Part shown: positions 24,992 to 35,023 of the stretch, piece by piece
Layout of the letters: every line of letters starts with the position of its first letter
How positions within the stretch are numbered: the first letter of the stretch is position 1
Assembly (NCBI GenBank): GCA_963920665.1
Contig: OY987263.1
Location: forward strand, 26,028,547-26,092,546
DNA length: 64,000 nucleotides
Source of the DNA: Straminergon stramineum
Lineage: Eukaryota > Streptophyta > Bryopsida > Hypnales > Calliergonaceae
Direction of reading: 5' to 3'
Translations under genes and position numbers: made by a program
The notes under the pieces: generated by a model
What the model was told of the DNA's origin: nothing
Database searches by the model: none
What the model saw: only the letters and a program-made list of their open reading frames with translations

Positions 24992-25550
24992 CCCTTTAGT
25001 GACCGTGGTTGATTTTGGAGGTGAGCGTAATTTTTGAGTGAAATTTTGTGGCCGCTCTAAGGATGAAATCCTAGATTGGATCCTATCAATTGGTTCTATA
25101 GAGCAGATACTTGAACCAAACAAAAAATGAAAGTGAACCAACGGTGCACATGCTTGTAAATAATCTTCAAAGATTGATATGTTGTAAACAGCCTTCAGCA
25201 CTCGTGCTACATATGATCTACTGCAATTGGACATAAATTTTAGTAAATGCTCCAAAAATCAATCAATAACCTTCCAACTAGTTCTTTCACACATATGAGT
25301 AGTCATCCCTTACATTAAATATATATTTCTTTATGATATTTCACTTGTGAAGGCTCATGACATTTAAGTTTGAATAAGCATAGCTGATGCATTTTTGCAC
25401 GCACTCTTTTGAAATTGGTTTTGTTGGGAGCGTATGAAGATACTCTAATTGCATTGTTCCATGTTATTTTTTAAACCAAATGTTTTGTGAACAATAGCAA
25501 ACAAAAAGTCCCCAAATTGACCAAAAACTGGTCAACCGGTCACTAAAGGG
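24992..25550. mobile_element. TTAA-flanked element, 559 bp
   Basis: It is flanked by TTAA at 24988-24991 and 25551-25554. The terminal inverted repeat CCCTTTAGTGACCG is perfect for 14 bases and continues imperfectly. The minus-strand frame at 24977-25255 lies inside and shows no domain. This copy has the best preserved ends of the CCCTTTAG subtype. Confidence 0.7.
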
Positions 25551-25860
25551 TTAACATTCAAAGTGTCACAAAATTACAATTTTCAGAATTTTGGAAAAAA
25601 GGAAAATAGAGTAAAAAATGGATTATTGGAGATATTGTTTCTCAGATAAGCTCAAAGACATTAAAAATTTATAAATTTATAAATTCATATTGACATTTTA
25701 CAATACCCCTTGGAGCTTGCTTTTTCCTTTAAGGGTTAATGGACTTCTAAATTCTTACAATAATTTGTATGAGTCAACTTATCCCATTGCTATTAAGAAA
25801 ACATGCTAACAAACATGCCACGATTTACATTCAAGGAAAGGGCCTCAAATAGCATAAGAT

Positions 25861-26142
25861 AAGGTGGATACACCGAAAATTGCACCATACCTAAAACCGC
25901 CATCATCACTCCACGTACATCTCTAAAATCAACATACTTTGAAGAATCTCTATTAGAACCTCTACCGAAAAAATACTTTGACCCTTCATAACTTCTGCAT
26001 ACAATTTCCAAATGTCATGTTTTTTGGCGCATTGGAACTTCCTTTCACTTGCCAACAAGAAAAATTATAAAAATTTGACTAATCTAATAATAGTGATAAC
26101 TAGGCACAATATCCAAAAGTGATGGTTTGGGGGTACCCACTT
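25861..26142. mobile_element. MITE, AAGGTGGGTACCC family, copy 2
   Basis: A 282-bp element starting AAGGTGGATACACCGAAAAT and ending GGGGGTACCCACTT. The interior matches 62865-63140 and 11308-11545 (CTTCATAACTT, CTTTCACTTGCCAACAAGA). The small open frame at 25793-26011 is not a gene. Confidence 0.7.
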
Positions 26143-26157
26143 TCAAAACCATCCACT

Positions 26158-26322
26158 AAGCTAGGTACACCCAAAAGCGCCACAAATTGATACTCTACAT
26201 TGTTACTATTATTGGGCTGATCAGATTTTTATATTTCCTTGTTAGCAAGAGAAAGGAGGTTCCAATGCGCCAAAGAACACATCATTTTAGGCACATGGCA
26301 ATTTCGGGGGTACCCACCTTAG
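26158..26322. mobile_element. Short inverted copy of the AAGGTGGGTACCC MITE
   Basis: A 165-bp element with ends AAGCTAGGTACACCC and GGGGGTACCCACCTT. Its interior is the reverse complement of part of the neighbour at 25861-26142 (TTCCAATGCGCC here). The two therefore form an inverted pair separated by 15 bp, and this copy is an internal-deletion form. Confidence 0.6.
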
Positions 26323-26449
26323 TAAGAGAATTGTTTCCAAATTCCAAACCATGTGATGGTTTTATGAAGGAATGTGGTTTGAATGTTTCTAATTCAATGG
26401 TTTTCAAGGGGACAAATTTGAGATTCTCTCCCTGGAGTACTTACTAATG

Positions 26450-27060
26450 TTAAATTTGGAATCATGAAGCGGTCCTTACCCCTTACATTAAGTTTAGTGG
26501 GACTTCAGTTGTGTTTGTTTGCATTGACGGATTTCTGTCAAGGATCATAAATTCAGAACATGTGTGAGCGAGCGTGAGAGACCGAGAGTGTTGGTACAAT
26601 TTCTATGTGGAGCACAGACAAAGGACGGTTTTTCCTTGGATTTGGAAAATCTATTCGGCCTCTCTTTCAGGATTAATTACAGGTGATTTGGGGCCTTGCT
26701 TTAGTCCTTTAAAGTGTGTTTGGGGGTTGATTAATTTTTGTTAGCATATTAGTCAGCATCTTCGAGATTGTGGATTACAGTTACTAAACAGTTCTTACGT
26801 AAGCTTAACTTACTCAGAGAATGTTAACTTCGAGCATGCATCAAGTCTATGCATAAGCCACTTCATGCAAGGGCTACTTGTCCCTGACTCCTTGCTTCTT
26901 AACTTACACTGCTTCTTTGAAAAAAAAGAAAAAAAGGGGCTACATGTGCAATTGTAGTATCAATGTTTTCTTCACCAATGTCTCTCTCTCAAAGGCACAT
27001 TTATATTTAAAGGCACATTCATAGAGAGTTCTTTGTAAATGAGTGAGAGCATGCTATCCG
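26450..27060. other. Unassigned low-copy-looking segment
   Basis: This stretch is less AT-rich and carries none of the repeat landmarks seen elsewhere. It has purine-rich sequence (GAGCGAGCGTGAGAGACCGA) like a plant 5' leader, and possible splice signals such as TCTTTCAG and ACAG/GTGATT. No open frame of useful length is present. It may be the leader of a non-coding transcript or a decayed gene. Confidence 0.25.
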
Positions 27061-27278
27061 AGGAGGATATGAAAAAAACTCTATACATCAAGTATTATCA
27101 AATTTTACTAAAATATATTGGTTTGTGCATTTGTTGATTGAACCATATGGATATGATTTATGGATCATATTTTACAACTAATTTTTGAGATTCATTATTA
27201 ACTGATTATTCTAAGTTTCATTTTATAAATCGTCTCCATAATTTTGGAAATCTGGACTTAGTCATAGTCCTTGAGGGG
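27060..27278. repeat. Right part of a TTAA-type element
   Basis: It ends GGACTTAGTCATAGTCCTTG...GGGG, followed by TTAA at 27279-27282, matching the right end of 23536-24350. Sequence across about 27205-27225 is contiguous where that copy has a nested MITE. The left end is not recognisable. Confidence 0.5.
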
Positions 27279-27570
27279 TTAAATTTGTGTTAGAATCACT
27301 TCCAAAGACCCCTACAAGGCAAAATGGGGGGACAAATAGTTTCAGGTACTTCTACCATTATGTGCTGTAAAATTATAGGAATCAAAATAAAATGAAGATT
27401 CATTCATTGTAAATTTAGTTCTGGTTTCCAATGCAAAGTGTTTTGTTTTTTGTTTTTTAACATTCACATTCTGCCTAAGTCAGTGATCATCACACATTGT
27501 TTCCCAAAGAAACCAAACATTTGCCACAACTATGGTAGGAGGCTCTGAAATTGCTTTGGTTCTAAAGTCT

Positions 27571-27656
27571 TCCACCTCTTCAAGTGTACACTGTTGGTAC
27601 ATGTTACTTTTTCATCTTTACAAGGATGTACCAACAGTGTACACTTGAGGAGGTGG
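27571..27656. repeat. Long near-perfect hairpin
   Basis: Arms 27571-27602 and 27627-27656 pair almost perfectly around a 24-base loop. They share CAAGTGTACACTGTTGGTAC, with one extra T in the left arm. Weaker pairing continues outward through TTCTAAAG/CTAGAGCC to GGCTCT near 27541 and AGAGCC near 27668. It is either a small fold-back MITE or a microRNA-type precursor; the sequence alone does not decide. Confidence 0.6.
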
Positions 27657-27865
27657 GTGGTTCTAGAGCCCTATGCCATTTCGACTTCAAAAATTCATAA
27701 CTAATTGTACAAAGCTCCAAAAAATATGAAACGACTTGGGTTAGATGCCAATTCTATCTATTTTTTAAGGAAAATTTATATAAAAATATTTCAAGAAGTT
27801 TCACCTCCCCAAAATTCAGTTTCAGCTCTTAGATGGGCACATTATGGACCTCCTCCCTTAATAAG

Positions 27866-28570
27866 TTAAATCCCAGATCCTTGGAAAGGAAGGAATTCTT
27901 TTTGTAGGTACCTGTACCAGGAAGAGTACTGACTATAACTTATGGTACACCAAGTAGAATGTAACCCTTCCATAGCTGCAACCCATTCCTTGCATAAGCT
28001 GCAAACTCGACAAGACTTGACAAGACTTGACGAGACTTTGCCATGAACTCGGCCATCGAGCACTGTAGTAGTACATGACCTTCTTACATACCTTAATACA
28101 GTTCTCTTGATGGAGAGACTCAAGAGTACAGGACCTTGGGTAGCTGCAGTAAACTTCAGTTCTTTTGGTGGTAGCAAAATGATTGAGATGTGGCTGTGTT
28201 GCATGCTTAAACGTAACCAAGTAACATGGCATCACTCCCATTATTTCATGTCGGTCGAATAACTGACTCCAGTTCTCGAGCTATTTAACAGTGCTATAAC
28301 AGCCAGGTAGTACCTTCAATTGGTCCTTGCAAGCCCTTGTTCATCATCAGGAATTCAGTACCGGTACTTACTCCACCAAATTGCAAGAAGTTGGGATTCA
28401 GGAACTTACTCCTCCATCAATGGGATCCCACCTTTTTTATATTTTATTTTATGGAATGTTTGTCATTCTGAACCTAAATTTAATTTAGCACAGCAGTAAC
28501 TTACAGGATAGGAACTAAGGTAAGCATCTGCTCCTGGATCCAATCAGAGGGCCTGCAACAGAAGCAATGC
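27866..28570 (-). other. Unassigned gene-like patch, minus strand
   Basis: Two overlapping minus-strand frames (28204-27866, 112 codons; 28241-27933, 102 codons) lie in sequence with higher GC and few repeats. Possible exons include one ending before GTATGTAAG near 28095 and one after GTTGCAG near 28555 (PSDWIQEQMLTLV). A short direct repeat, CAAGACTTGA twice, sits at 28010-28032. I recognise no family and cannot join a convincing gene model; it may be a decayed gene or a non-coding transcript. Confidence 0.2.
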
Positions 28571-28668
28571 AAAGTTCATGGTCAGGTAGACAAGCCTATT
28601 ACCACCTTGATTTGCAATGTGAATATCTTGGACCCCAACTCCAAGAGGGGTAAGGGAGGGGAGGACGT

Positions 28669-28918
28669 TAAATCCTCCATTTGAACTAGGTCCCGCACGA
28701 GCAGATTTACTTTGGGGAAAATGCAGGATTTAAAAAAAAATTTGCACATTATTTTTTTGGCAAATTCTGAATTCATATTTGCAATTAGAGACCCGAAATT
28801 AGTGAGGAGAGGTTTAGATCAAACCCTAGGCACAACTCAAAATAGGGGGCATTTTTTACATTTATCCCTGGATAACCCACAAAATCACCATGCGGGGCCA
28901 ATTCGAATGGAGGATTTA
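28669..28918. mobile_element. MITE with TAAATCCTCCATTTGAA ends, 250 bp
   Basis: Terminal inverted repeats of 17 bases, 28669-28685 and 28902-28918, differ at one base. The interior shares GAATTCATATTTGCAATTA and CAAAATAGGGGG with 29332-29545 in the same orientation, so the two are diverged relatives. The open frames on both strands here are not genes. Confidence 0.65.
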
Positions 28919-28929
28919 CTGTCTTATTG

Positions 28930-29302
28930 AGGGAGGCAACCCATTCCTAATCACCGCCCCATTCTAGTAGTGTAGGGTGGAGTAATTTCAATAAGGGGGT
29001 GATTAATATGATTAATGCTAGCACACTTCCCGGTGCAGTTGTGGCACATTATGATTGGCTACAAGATTCTCAATATTGCAACCACCCCTTGGTTAAAAAT
29101 AGAAGTTCTATATGACCAATATGGGTAGAACAGAATCTTCAATTGAAAAATTCATAGAAATTTTGTTTTGAGAAATAAAAATTTGAATTTTTTTGAAAAC
29201 CTTATGAACTCTATTTTTGCACATGGGAAAATTTCCCCATTGTTGAAACCTCCCTTGTAAATATGCATATCTACTTAAGTATTCAGAAATGGGTTTCTTC
29301 CC
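28930..29302. mobile_element. MITE, GGGAGGCAACCCATT family, uninterrupted copy
   Basis: About 373 bp with ends GGGAGGCAACCCATTCCT and, inverted, GGGAAGAAACCCATTTCTG. It is the intact relative of the element at 33270-34573 (inverted), and carries a single TTAA at 29003-29006 exactly where that copy has an 899-bp insertion. It therefore serves as an empty-site reference. Confidence 0.75.
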
Positions 29303-29331
29303 TTACATGTTTTCTAGGGGTGGGGTGGATT

Positions 29332-29545
29332 GACCCCTTGCTTGTCCCCAAGGGAAAATCTTGAATTTTTTTTGTCAAGCATGATAAAATTTGAAAATTT
29401 GGAATTCATATTTGCAATTAAAGGACCCAAATTAGCTAGGTGAGCTCTGGAAGTTAAATTAATGAAGCACAAAATAGGGGGTCTTTTTATTTTCATGCAC
29501 CTCTGGAATGACTAAAGGGGGACAAGGGAGGGGGTCAATCCATCC
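29332..29545. mobile_element. MITE with GGTGGATTGACCCC ends, 214 bp
   Basis: Long imperfect terminal inverted repeats: the left starts GGTGGATTGACCCCTTGCTT and the right arm is 29517-29545. The interior is homologous to 28669-28918. The minus-strand frame at 29314-29496 lies inside and is not a gene. Confidence 0.65.
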
Positions 29546-29899
29546 CGGACCTTTCTAGAGGTATGTGCACTTGTTTCACGAATCAAACCCCAAGTGAAAT
29601 TATAATTTGCCAATTCCAATTGTAATTTTTGAGAATTTCTAAAGTGGTTTAGCTTAAAATTATGAAACCACTTGTAGAGTAGAGTCATACACGTCCTGTA
29701 AACAACTCATAACCGCCTTTTCATATATCCAATGGTACTTAAGTATTCACCATTAAAAGATTGACAGGTTACCCCCAGTTGGCATTAATGCAATGATTTT
29801 GTCAGAAAATGAACAAATTTGGATGTTATTTCTAAATGGAATTGGGGCCAAATGTAGGATGATAGAATTAGGAGGCAAATATAAATGGGTTGATCTATC

Positions 29900-32550
29900 T
29901 TTAGGTAGAACAATCCATCAAGAACAAAAGACCCACTTTCTAGACAACTAGAGAATGACTTATAAAATTGTTACAATATTTTTGGATAAATGAGATTTGG
30001 GCTACATTGGATTGAGTTAGTGGTCACAATCAATGTCTTAGGTGATGGTTTCAAAGTGACTAGTGACTACAATAGGAACTTCCACCTTTTTCTCTTTCAT
30101 TTTCTTCTTGAAACAAATGAAACAAAATTTCATTACAAGGGACAAACTTCTACCTTTTGAGTGTAAATTCATTATAAGAATTGATCTTCGACATGTTGTG
30201 GTTATTTAAAAAAATATTGGGATTGCTTTAGGTGAGTAAGAGGAGTATTATGGATACACTTTATGTTGATTTGGGTGTAGTCTAGAGACTCTTTGGGGCC
30301 ATGATAGACAATGCACTTCAAATTTTCATAAAATCTTTATAAAAAAAATTAAACTACTCTTGCCACTTCTCACACTTGTCTTTGTATCGGGAAAAATTGA
30401 AAATTTCAGCAAGGGAATGAGTCAAAACTCCTAATTTTGCCTATGATGGATTGTTCTACCTTATGCAACAAATTTATTTCTACAAAATTGAAAATATTGC
30501 TATAGAGGCTATCAATGATATAGTTTTTCAATTTAAATTAGGTTAAAGGTTGTGAATGGATGAAAATCTTAGTAATAATACAACAAGTTTTAGTCAAAAT
30601 TTAGCAATCTTGGAGATAGTTTTTTTGCTAGCTACAAAAAGGCTAGAGAGATTTCTTACTACCCAAAAAATAAAACCATGTATCATTGCTAAGAAGAAAG
30701 CTAGCATCTAAGATCAATAGCATTTATAAGTCATACAAGGTTGTTAAGTGACCACCACCACGCTTTGACTTTAATTCTAGAACTTGAAGATTGTTAAATA
30801 TTTGAGATGCTATATTTTATTACTTTGTTCAAGATATTGATTAATGTAATCAAGACTAATGCAATTAAAAGTTTTAGAAAAAATATATTCTTCAATCTTT
30901 CTTTGTACATTTTGTTGTTGGATCTTACATTAGATTTTGGTAGTAATAGTAAGCATTAAGAAAATATGAATAACGTTCATGTATTGTAACAAATTTGTCA
31001 ATCCTTCAAGGGATTTTAGGTTGGAATTTGATCACAATGCTTTCAGGATATCTTTCAAATTTACTTTCTTCTACCACTTAGTGAGTCCTACCTTCCTTGA
31101 GTATATGTGAAAAAATAAAATTTTGATTTTAGTAGTTCAAACCCCTAGGGCAATAGACAATTCTTAAACATAATTTTTGCAAGTGACCTTGACTATTATT
31201 ATGTAAAGATTATAATGTCAAACCCAATTATACATGTTGTTGACAATGCACTCACACTAAATGTCAACCATTCTACTAATATTCATATATTATATGTTAA
31301 CTAAGCACTTGATTGAAATGCAAATACTTTGACAAATACACGTGTGTGTATATATATATAAAATTTATTTTTATGACAATTTTTGTAGGAAGTATAATAA
31401 AGTCACTTGGACATGACAAGAATATGCTTACGGGCAAAGTTTAGGCTTATGTGTCCCTTGTTTGTTTTTTCTTTGCACCTTGGGTGTGGGTGTATTTGTA
31501 TGCTCTTTGTTTTTTTAATGCAATGGAGATTCCATTTGTTCCAAGAAAAAGAAGGAAGATGGTTAATACAAGACATAATTGCAACATTACCATAGGTTTA
31601 AAATTACTATGGCCACGAAAATGAAGTGCCTTGTACTACATTTGTTGATGTAGATTTTTATGGGGTAAAATATAATTTTCCTTCATTCCCAGCACCGACA
31701 ATAATTACATTATTCCTTGTTGTATATTGATGTTAAGTTTTAGTTAGTACATTTTAAGCAATCTTATAAAGTATTGGAGATCAAGTTTTCATTTCTCTAA
31801 TAATCTTGTATAATAATGATCCTATTTGGTGATAGAATTTATGAAGTGATATTTAGGTAATGTTTTTGAATATAGGTCATCATCTATTGTTCATAATTGA
31901 GTTTTGCTAATGATTTATATTTGACAAATTTGGCTCAAATACCCTAAAAGAAGATTATATGGTATTTGGAGTTAACTTGATTTATAGATTTTTCAGACTT
32001 TCTAATTATCATTATGTTAACAACTTCATTTTTGTGTGTGCAAAGAAAAACAATTGAAAACCTATTTCAAATGCTTTGGAAAATCAAGTACATTGAGCAT
32101 AATTATTTTGAGGAATCTTTCCCCATTTGGTCACAAAAAATATTTGGAGACACTCTAATACCTTAGGAAGGTTTTGAAATTGAAAGTTCATTTTGACATT
32201 GAAAGTTTGCACCTAAACTAATGGAATGTATTTTACTTTGTTTATCATGCAACTTTCAAAGTTTGGTCGAAATATGATAAACTTTAACCCTCTATATTTC
32301 TTATTCAATACCTCTATTGCTTCAATTGATTGAAAAATTAAGTCCAATGGGTTACAATTACTTTAGAGTAATAGTATGTACTCCATTGATTATAAATTAT
32401 ACTTATTTATTGGAGGTCAAAGGAAAAACACAACGAAAAACTTTGAGCTGGAATTAACCCTAAAATGTTGGCTTTGTCACTGTAGAAATCATCCTTTAAA
32501 GATACAATATTTCTATTAGAATTAATCATCTAGATGTGGTCTGGAGTTCC
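29900..32550. other. Gene-free AT-rich stretch
   Basis: No convincing gene. A short TG/TA microsatellite lies at 31341-31360. The open frame at 31407-31595 is short, hydrophobic and without motif. Confidence 0.4.
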
Positions 32551-32688
32551 AAGTTAAATTGAAGTTGTGGTCCCCAACAATAAATGTATAGTGGTCTTCC
32601 ACTTCATCTTGAGTTAACCAAGTTAAGTTTAAATTGTGATCCCCAACAATAAATGCATAGTTGTCTTCCACTTCATCTTGAGTTTGTC
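32551..32688. repeat. Tandem duplication, two 69-bp units
   Basis: Units 32551-32619 and 32620-32688 share TCCCCAACAATAAATG, TGTCTTCCACTTCATC or GGTCTTCCACTTCATC, and TTGAGTT, with a few substitutions. Non-coding. Confidence 0.8.
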
Positions 32689-32699
32689 TAGGCAAATTG

Positions 32700-32935
32700 A
32701 TTCACAAGGTACCAGAAAAGGATGGGCTAGTCACCAAAGTAATCAATTTCTCTAGTACCGTATGAATCAATTGGCGTAGAGAAACTCAACAACACTCATT
32801 GGAGATCAAATTATTATGCAAGATCTTTCCTTATCACACAAAATTTCAAAGATGAACAATTGCACTTCTGTCTTACATAAGAGGATTCTTTGTCATCCAT
32901 CGAACACCTAGTATCCATGGCATCTTTTTAAGGTT
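32700..32935. repeat. Degraded relative of the element at 917-1138
   Basis: It shares AAAGGATGG near the left, AGATCT, GATGAACAATTGCA versus GATGAATAGTTGCA, and CATC(C/G)GA toward the right, in the same order and orientation as 917-1138. The terminal CCCCTAAA and TTAA flanks are mostly lost. Confidence 0.45.
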
Positions 32936-33269
32936 AAGCTCTAAACTCATGGTTTTTTACTTGAGTTACAATCCCTAGTCCTACATGTTGCATGCTTGTG
33001 AGCTCTCATTGGCAGAAGCAATGCTAGGGACAAAACTCAAAAGAGCTTTGATTTGGATCCTAAAGGAGTTCGATCCCAAGTTCTCTATTTTTTACTATTC
33101 CAAGGTGAAGAAATCCCAATTTCCTCACAATCTACAATTAACTCTATTATGTCTTACATTTCTCCATTTCCCCATTTGAAGTGAATGAATCCTAATGTTG
33201 TTGTAAGTTGAGGTAGTTGGACATTTAGATTCAAATAGATGATTTAACGTGTTGCAACTTGACTATTAA

Positions 33270-34573
33270 GGGAGGCAACCCATTTCTAACCACTTAAGCA
33301 AATACATGTATCTGCAAGGGAGGTTTCAATAGTGGGAAATTTTCCCAAGTGTAGAAATAGAGTTCATTAGATTTTCATAATTTTTCAAATTTTTATTTCT
33401 CAAAACATAACTACTATGAATTTTTTAGCTAAAGATTCTATTCCACCCATATTGGTCATACAAGTTATACCTTCATATTTCCAACCAAAGGCTGGTTGCA
33501 AAATCCAATAAGGGTTGATTGCAATATTGAGAGTCTTGTAGCCAGTCATATTGTGCCACAACTGTGCCGGGGACTCTGCCAACATTAATCATTGTTAACC
33601 CCTAAAGGACCAAGGTGTGTTTTTTAGCAACATAACTTTTTTGGGTAGGTATGTATGACTAGATATTTGCATGTTTTGGGCCCAAACTTTAATAGGTGTG
33701 GACAAGGAATAGTCTTTCATTTGCACTAAATTTGAGGGCATTTGGAAATATGAGTCAAAAGTTATGACCTAATATGCAATTTGTTTCTCAACTCGGGCAG
33801 TTTGGGCAAATCTGAAAAAATCAAATTTTTCAAAAATAAAAATTTGAAATTGGTTTTCCAGGTTTATATATACATAGAAAGCTTTGAATCATTCCATTTT
33901 GATCAATGAGTCAAAAGTTATGAGATGTTTTAGTTTGTGGGCAAGTATGGATTCTCTACTCTAAAATAAACTTTGAAGTCCTTTATTTAACTCAATTTTC
34001 AATATTTTTTGAAAAAAATTTAAAACATTAGATGTGGATGTGGATTGGGATTTTTCAATTCCATTAATAAATTGTTAACAATTTAGTATTTTGAATCATT
34101 CTCTACATCTTTCTACTTACTATTTTTTTCCTATATGTTGCACAATTTCAAATGATCTAAAAATTTTCAAGCATCTAGCCAACTTGCATTGAAGAATGAA
34201 TCTAAAGAAGCACCACCATTTTGGACATTTTTTCATACAAATGTGACCTTGTGAAATGCAACTGCCTGTTTTTTCACAAGGCCCGAAATAGGATTTTTAT
34301 CACTTCAAATGCTAATATCCTGCAATCTACACAGTTGAATTTTCTGAATTTTTTCCCACAGCTTCTCAATCTAGTGTACTACAAGATCCTATGGTTACAT
34401 GTGTCCAAAAATGATATTTTTCAAAATTTGGTACTTGTATTAGAAATGGCAGTTTTTGAGGGTTTTGGGTGATAACATAGTCAAGGAACTTTAGGGGTTA
34501 ATCACCTCCTGATCAAAATTAGTCCACCTTACGCTGCCAGAGTGGGGCGGTGATCAGAAATGGGTTGCCTCCC
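33270..34573. mobile_element. MITE, GGGAGGCAACCCATT family, interrupted copy
   Basis: The outer ends GGGAGGCAACCCATTTCT (about 33270) and the inverted complement ending TTGCCTCCC (34573) bound an element homologous to the reverse complement of 28930-29302. Without the inner insertion of 899 bp and the extra TTAA it would be about 400 bp. The open frame at 33400-33585 lies inside and is not a gene. Confidence 0.75.
33599..34497. mobile_element. TTAA-flanked element with resolved insertion site, 899 bp
   Basis: It is flanked by TTAA at 33595-33598 and 34498-34501. The left end is CCCCTAAAGGACC, and the right end read inward is CCCCTAAAGTTCC. It is inserted in the MITE at 33270-34573. The uninterrupted relative at 28930 reads GGTGATTAATATGATTAATG at the matching point, against GGTGA-TTAA-element-TTAA-CAATGATTAATG here (complement strand), so TTAA was duplicated on insertion. 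The interior is non-coding, AT-rich and related to 15756-16611. TTAA duplication and CCC-type ends fit the piggyBac superfamily; no transposase is present. Confidence 0.75.
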
Positions 34574-35023
34574 CTATTCCCACCACCTAGAATATGTCCC
34601 AATATCGACAATTGTGAAGATGAGAACCAACACCAAAGCATGTGGGAAATAAATCAATGTATCATCGGAGATAGAAGAGACGTGAATAAAACTTCCACCA
34701 AGTGAAGCAATACTTTCTAATGAGTCCATGACATTTTGGACCAATCAGCTATAAATATCACAAATAGGCTCTGGAGGGTTTCAGGCTTCCCCCATTTCAG
34801 TATTACAAAAGGTAAATTGTTGCAGGAGACATAAGGATTGATGAACTGCTGGTGGTAACACTTGCAAAAACTATTGGTGGCCTACCGGTATTCAACATAT
34901 ATAGACAGGGCAGGATGTGACTGATTTAAATAGCCGGTATAGATCATAGATATGCTACCTGGCAAACATAAACGTTCAAAACATTAGCTAGGGACATTCC
35001 AAAACGGCTGCAATTCTGATTCA
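34574..35023. other. 3' flank of the GPN3 gene
   Basis: Mixed-composition sequence without repeat landmarks, expected to hold the 3' untranslated region and terminator of the minus-strand GPN3 gene. No specific signal could be placed. Confidence 0.4.

Larger units (their letters stand above)
28585..29900. repeat. Old dispersed repeat split by a nest of MITEs
   Basis: 28585-28632 and about 29550-29900 together match one continuous segment at 42660-43045. Left landmarks are GTAGACAAGCCTATTACCA and TTGATTTGCAAT; right landmarks are TAAGTATTCACCATTAAA, TGGCATTAATGC and ATGATTTTGTCA. The roughly 910 bp between is occupied by three adjacent inverted-repeat elements listed separately. Confidence 0.7.
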
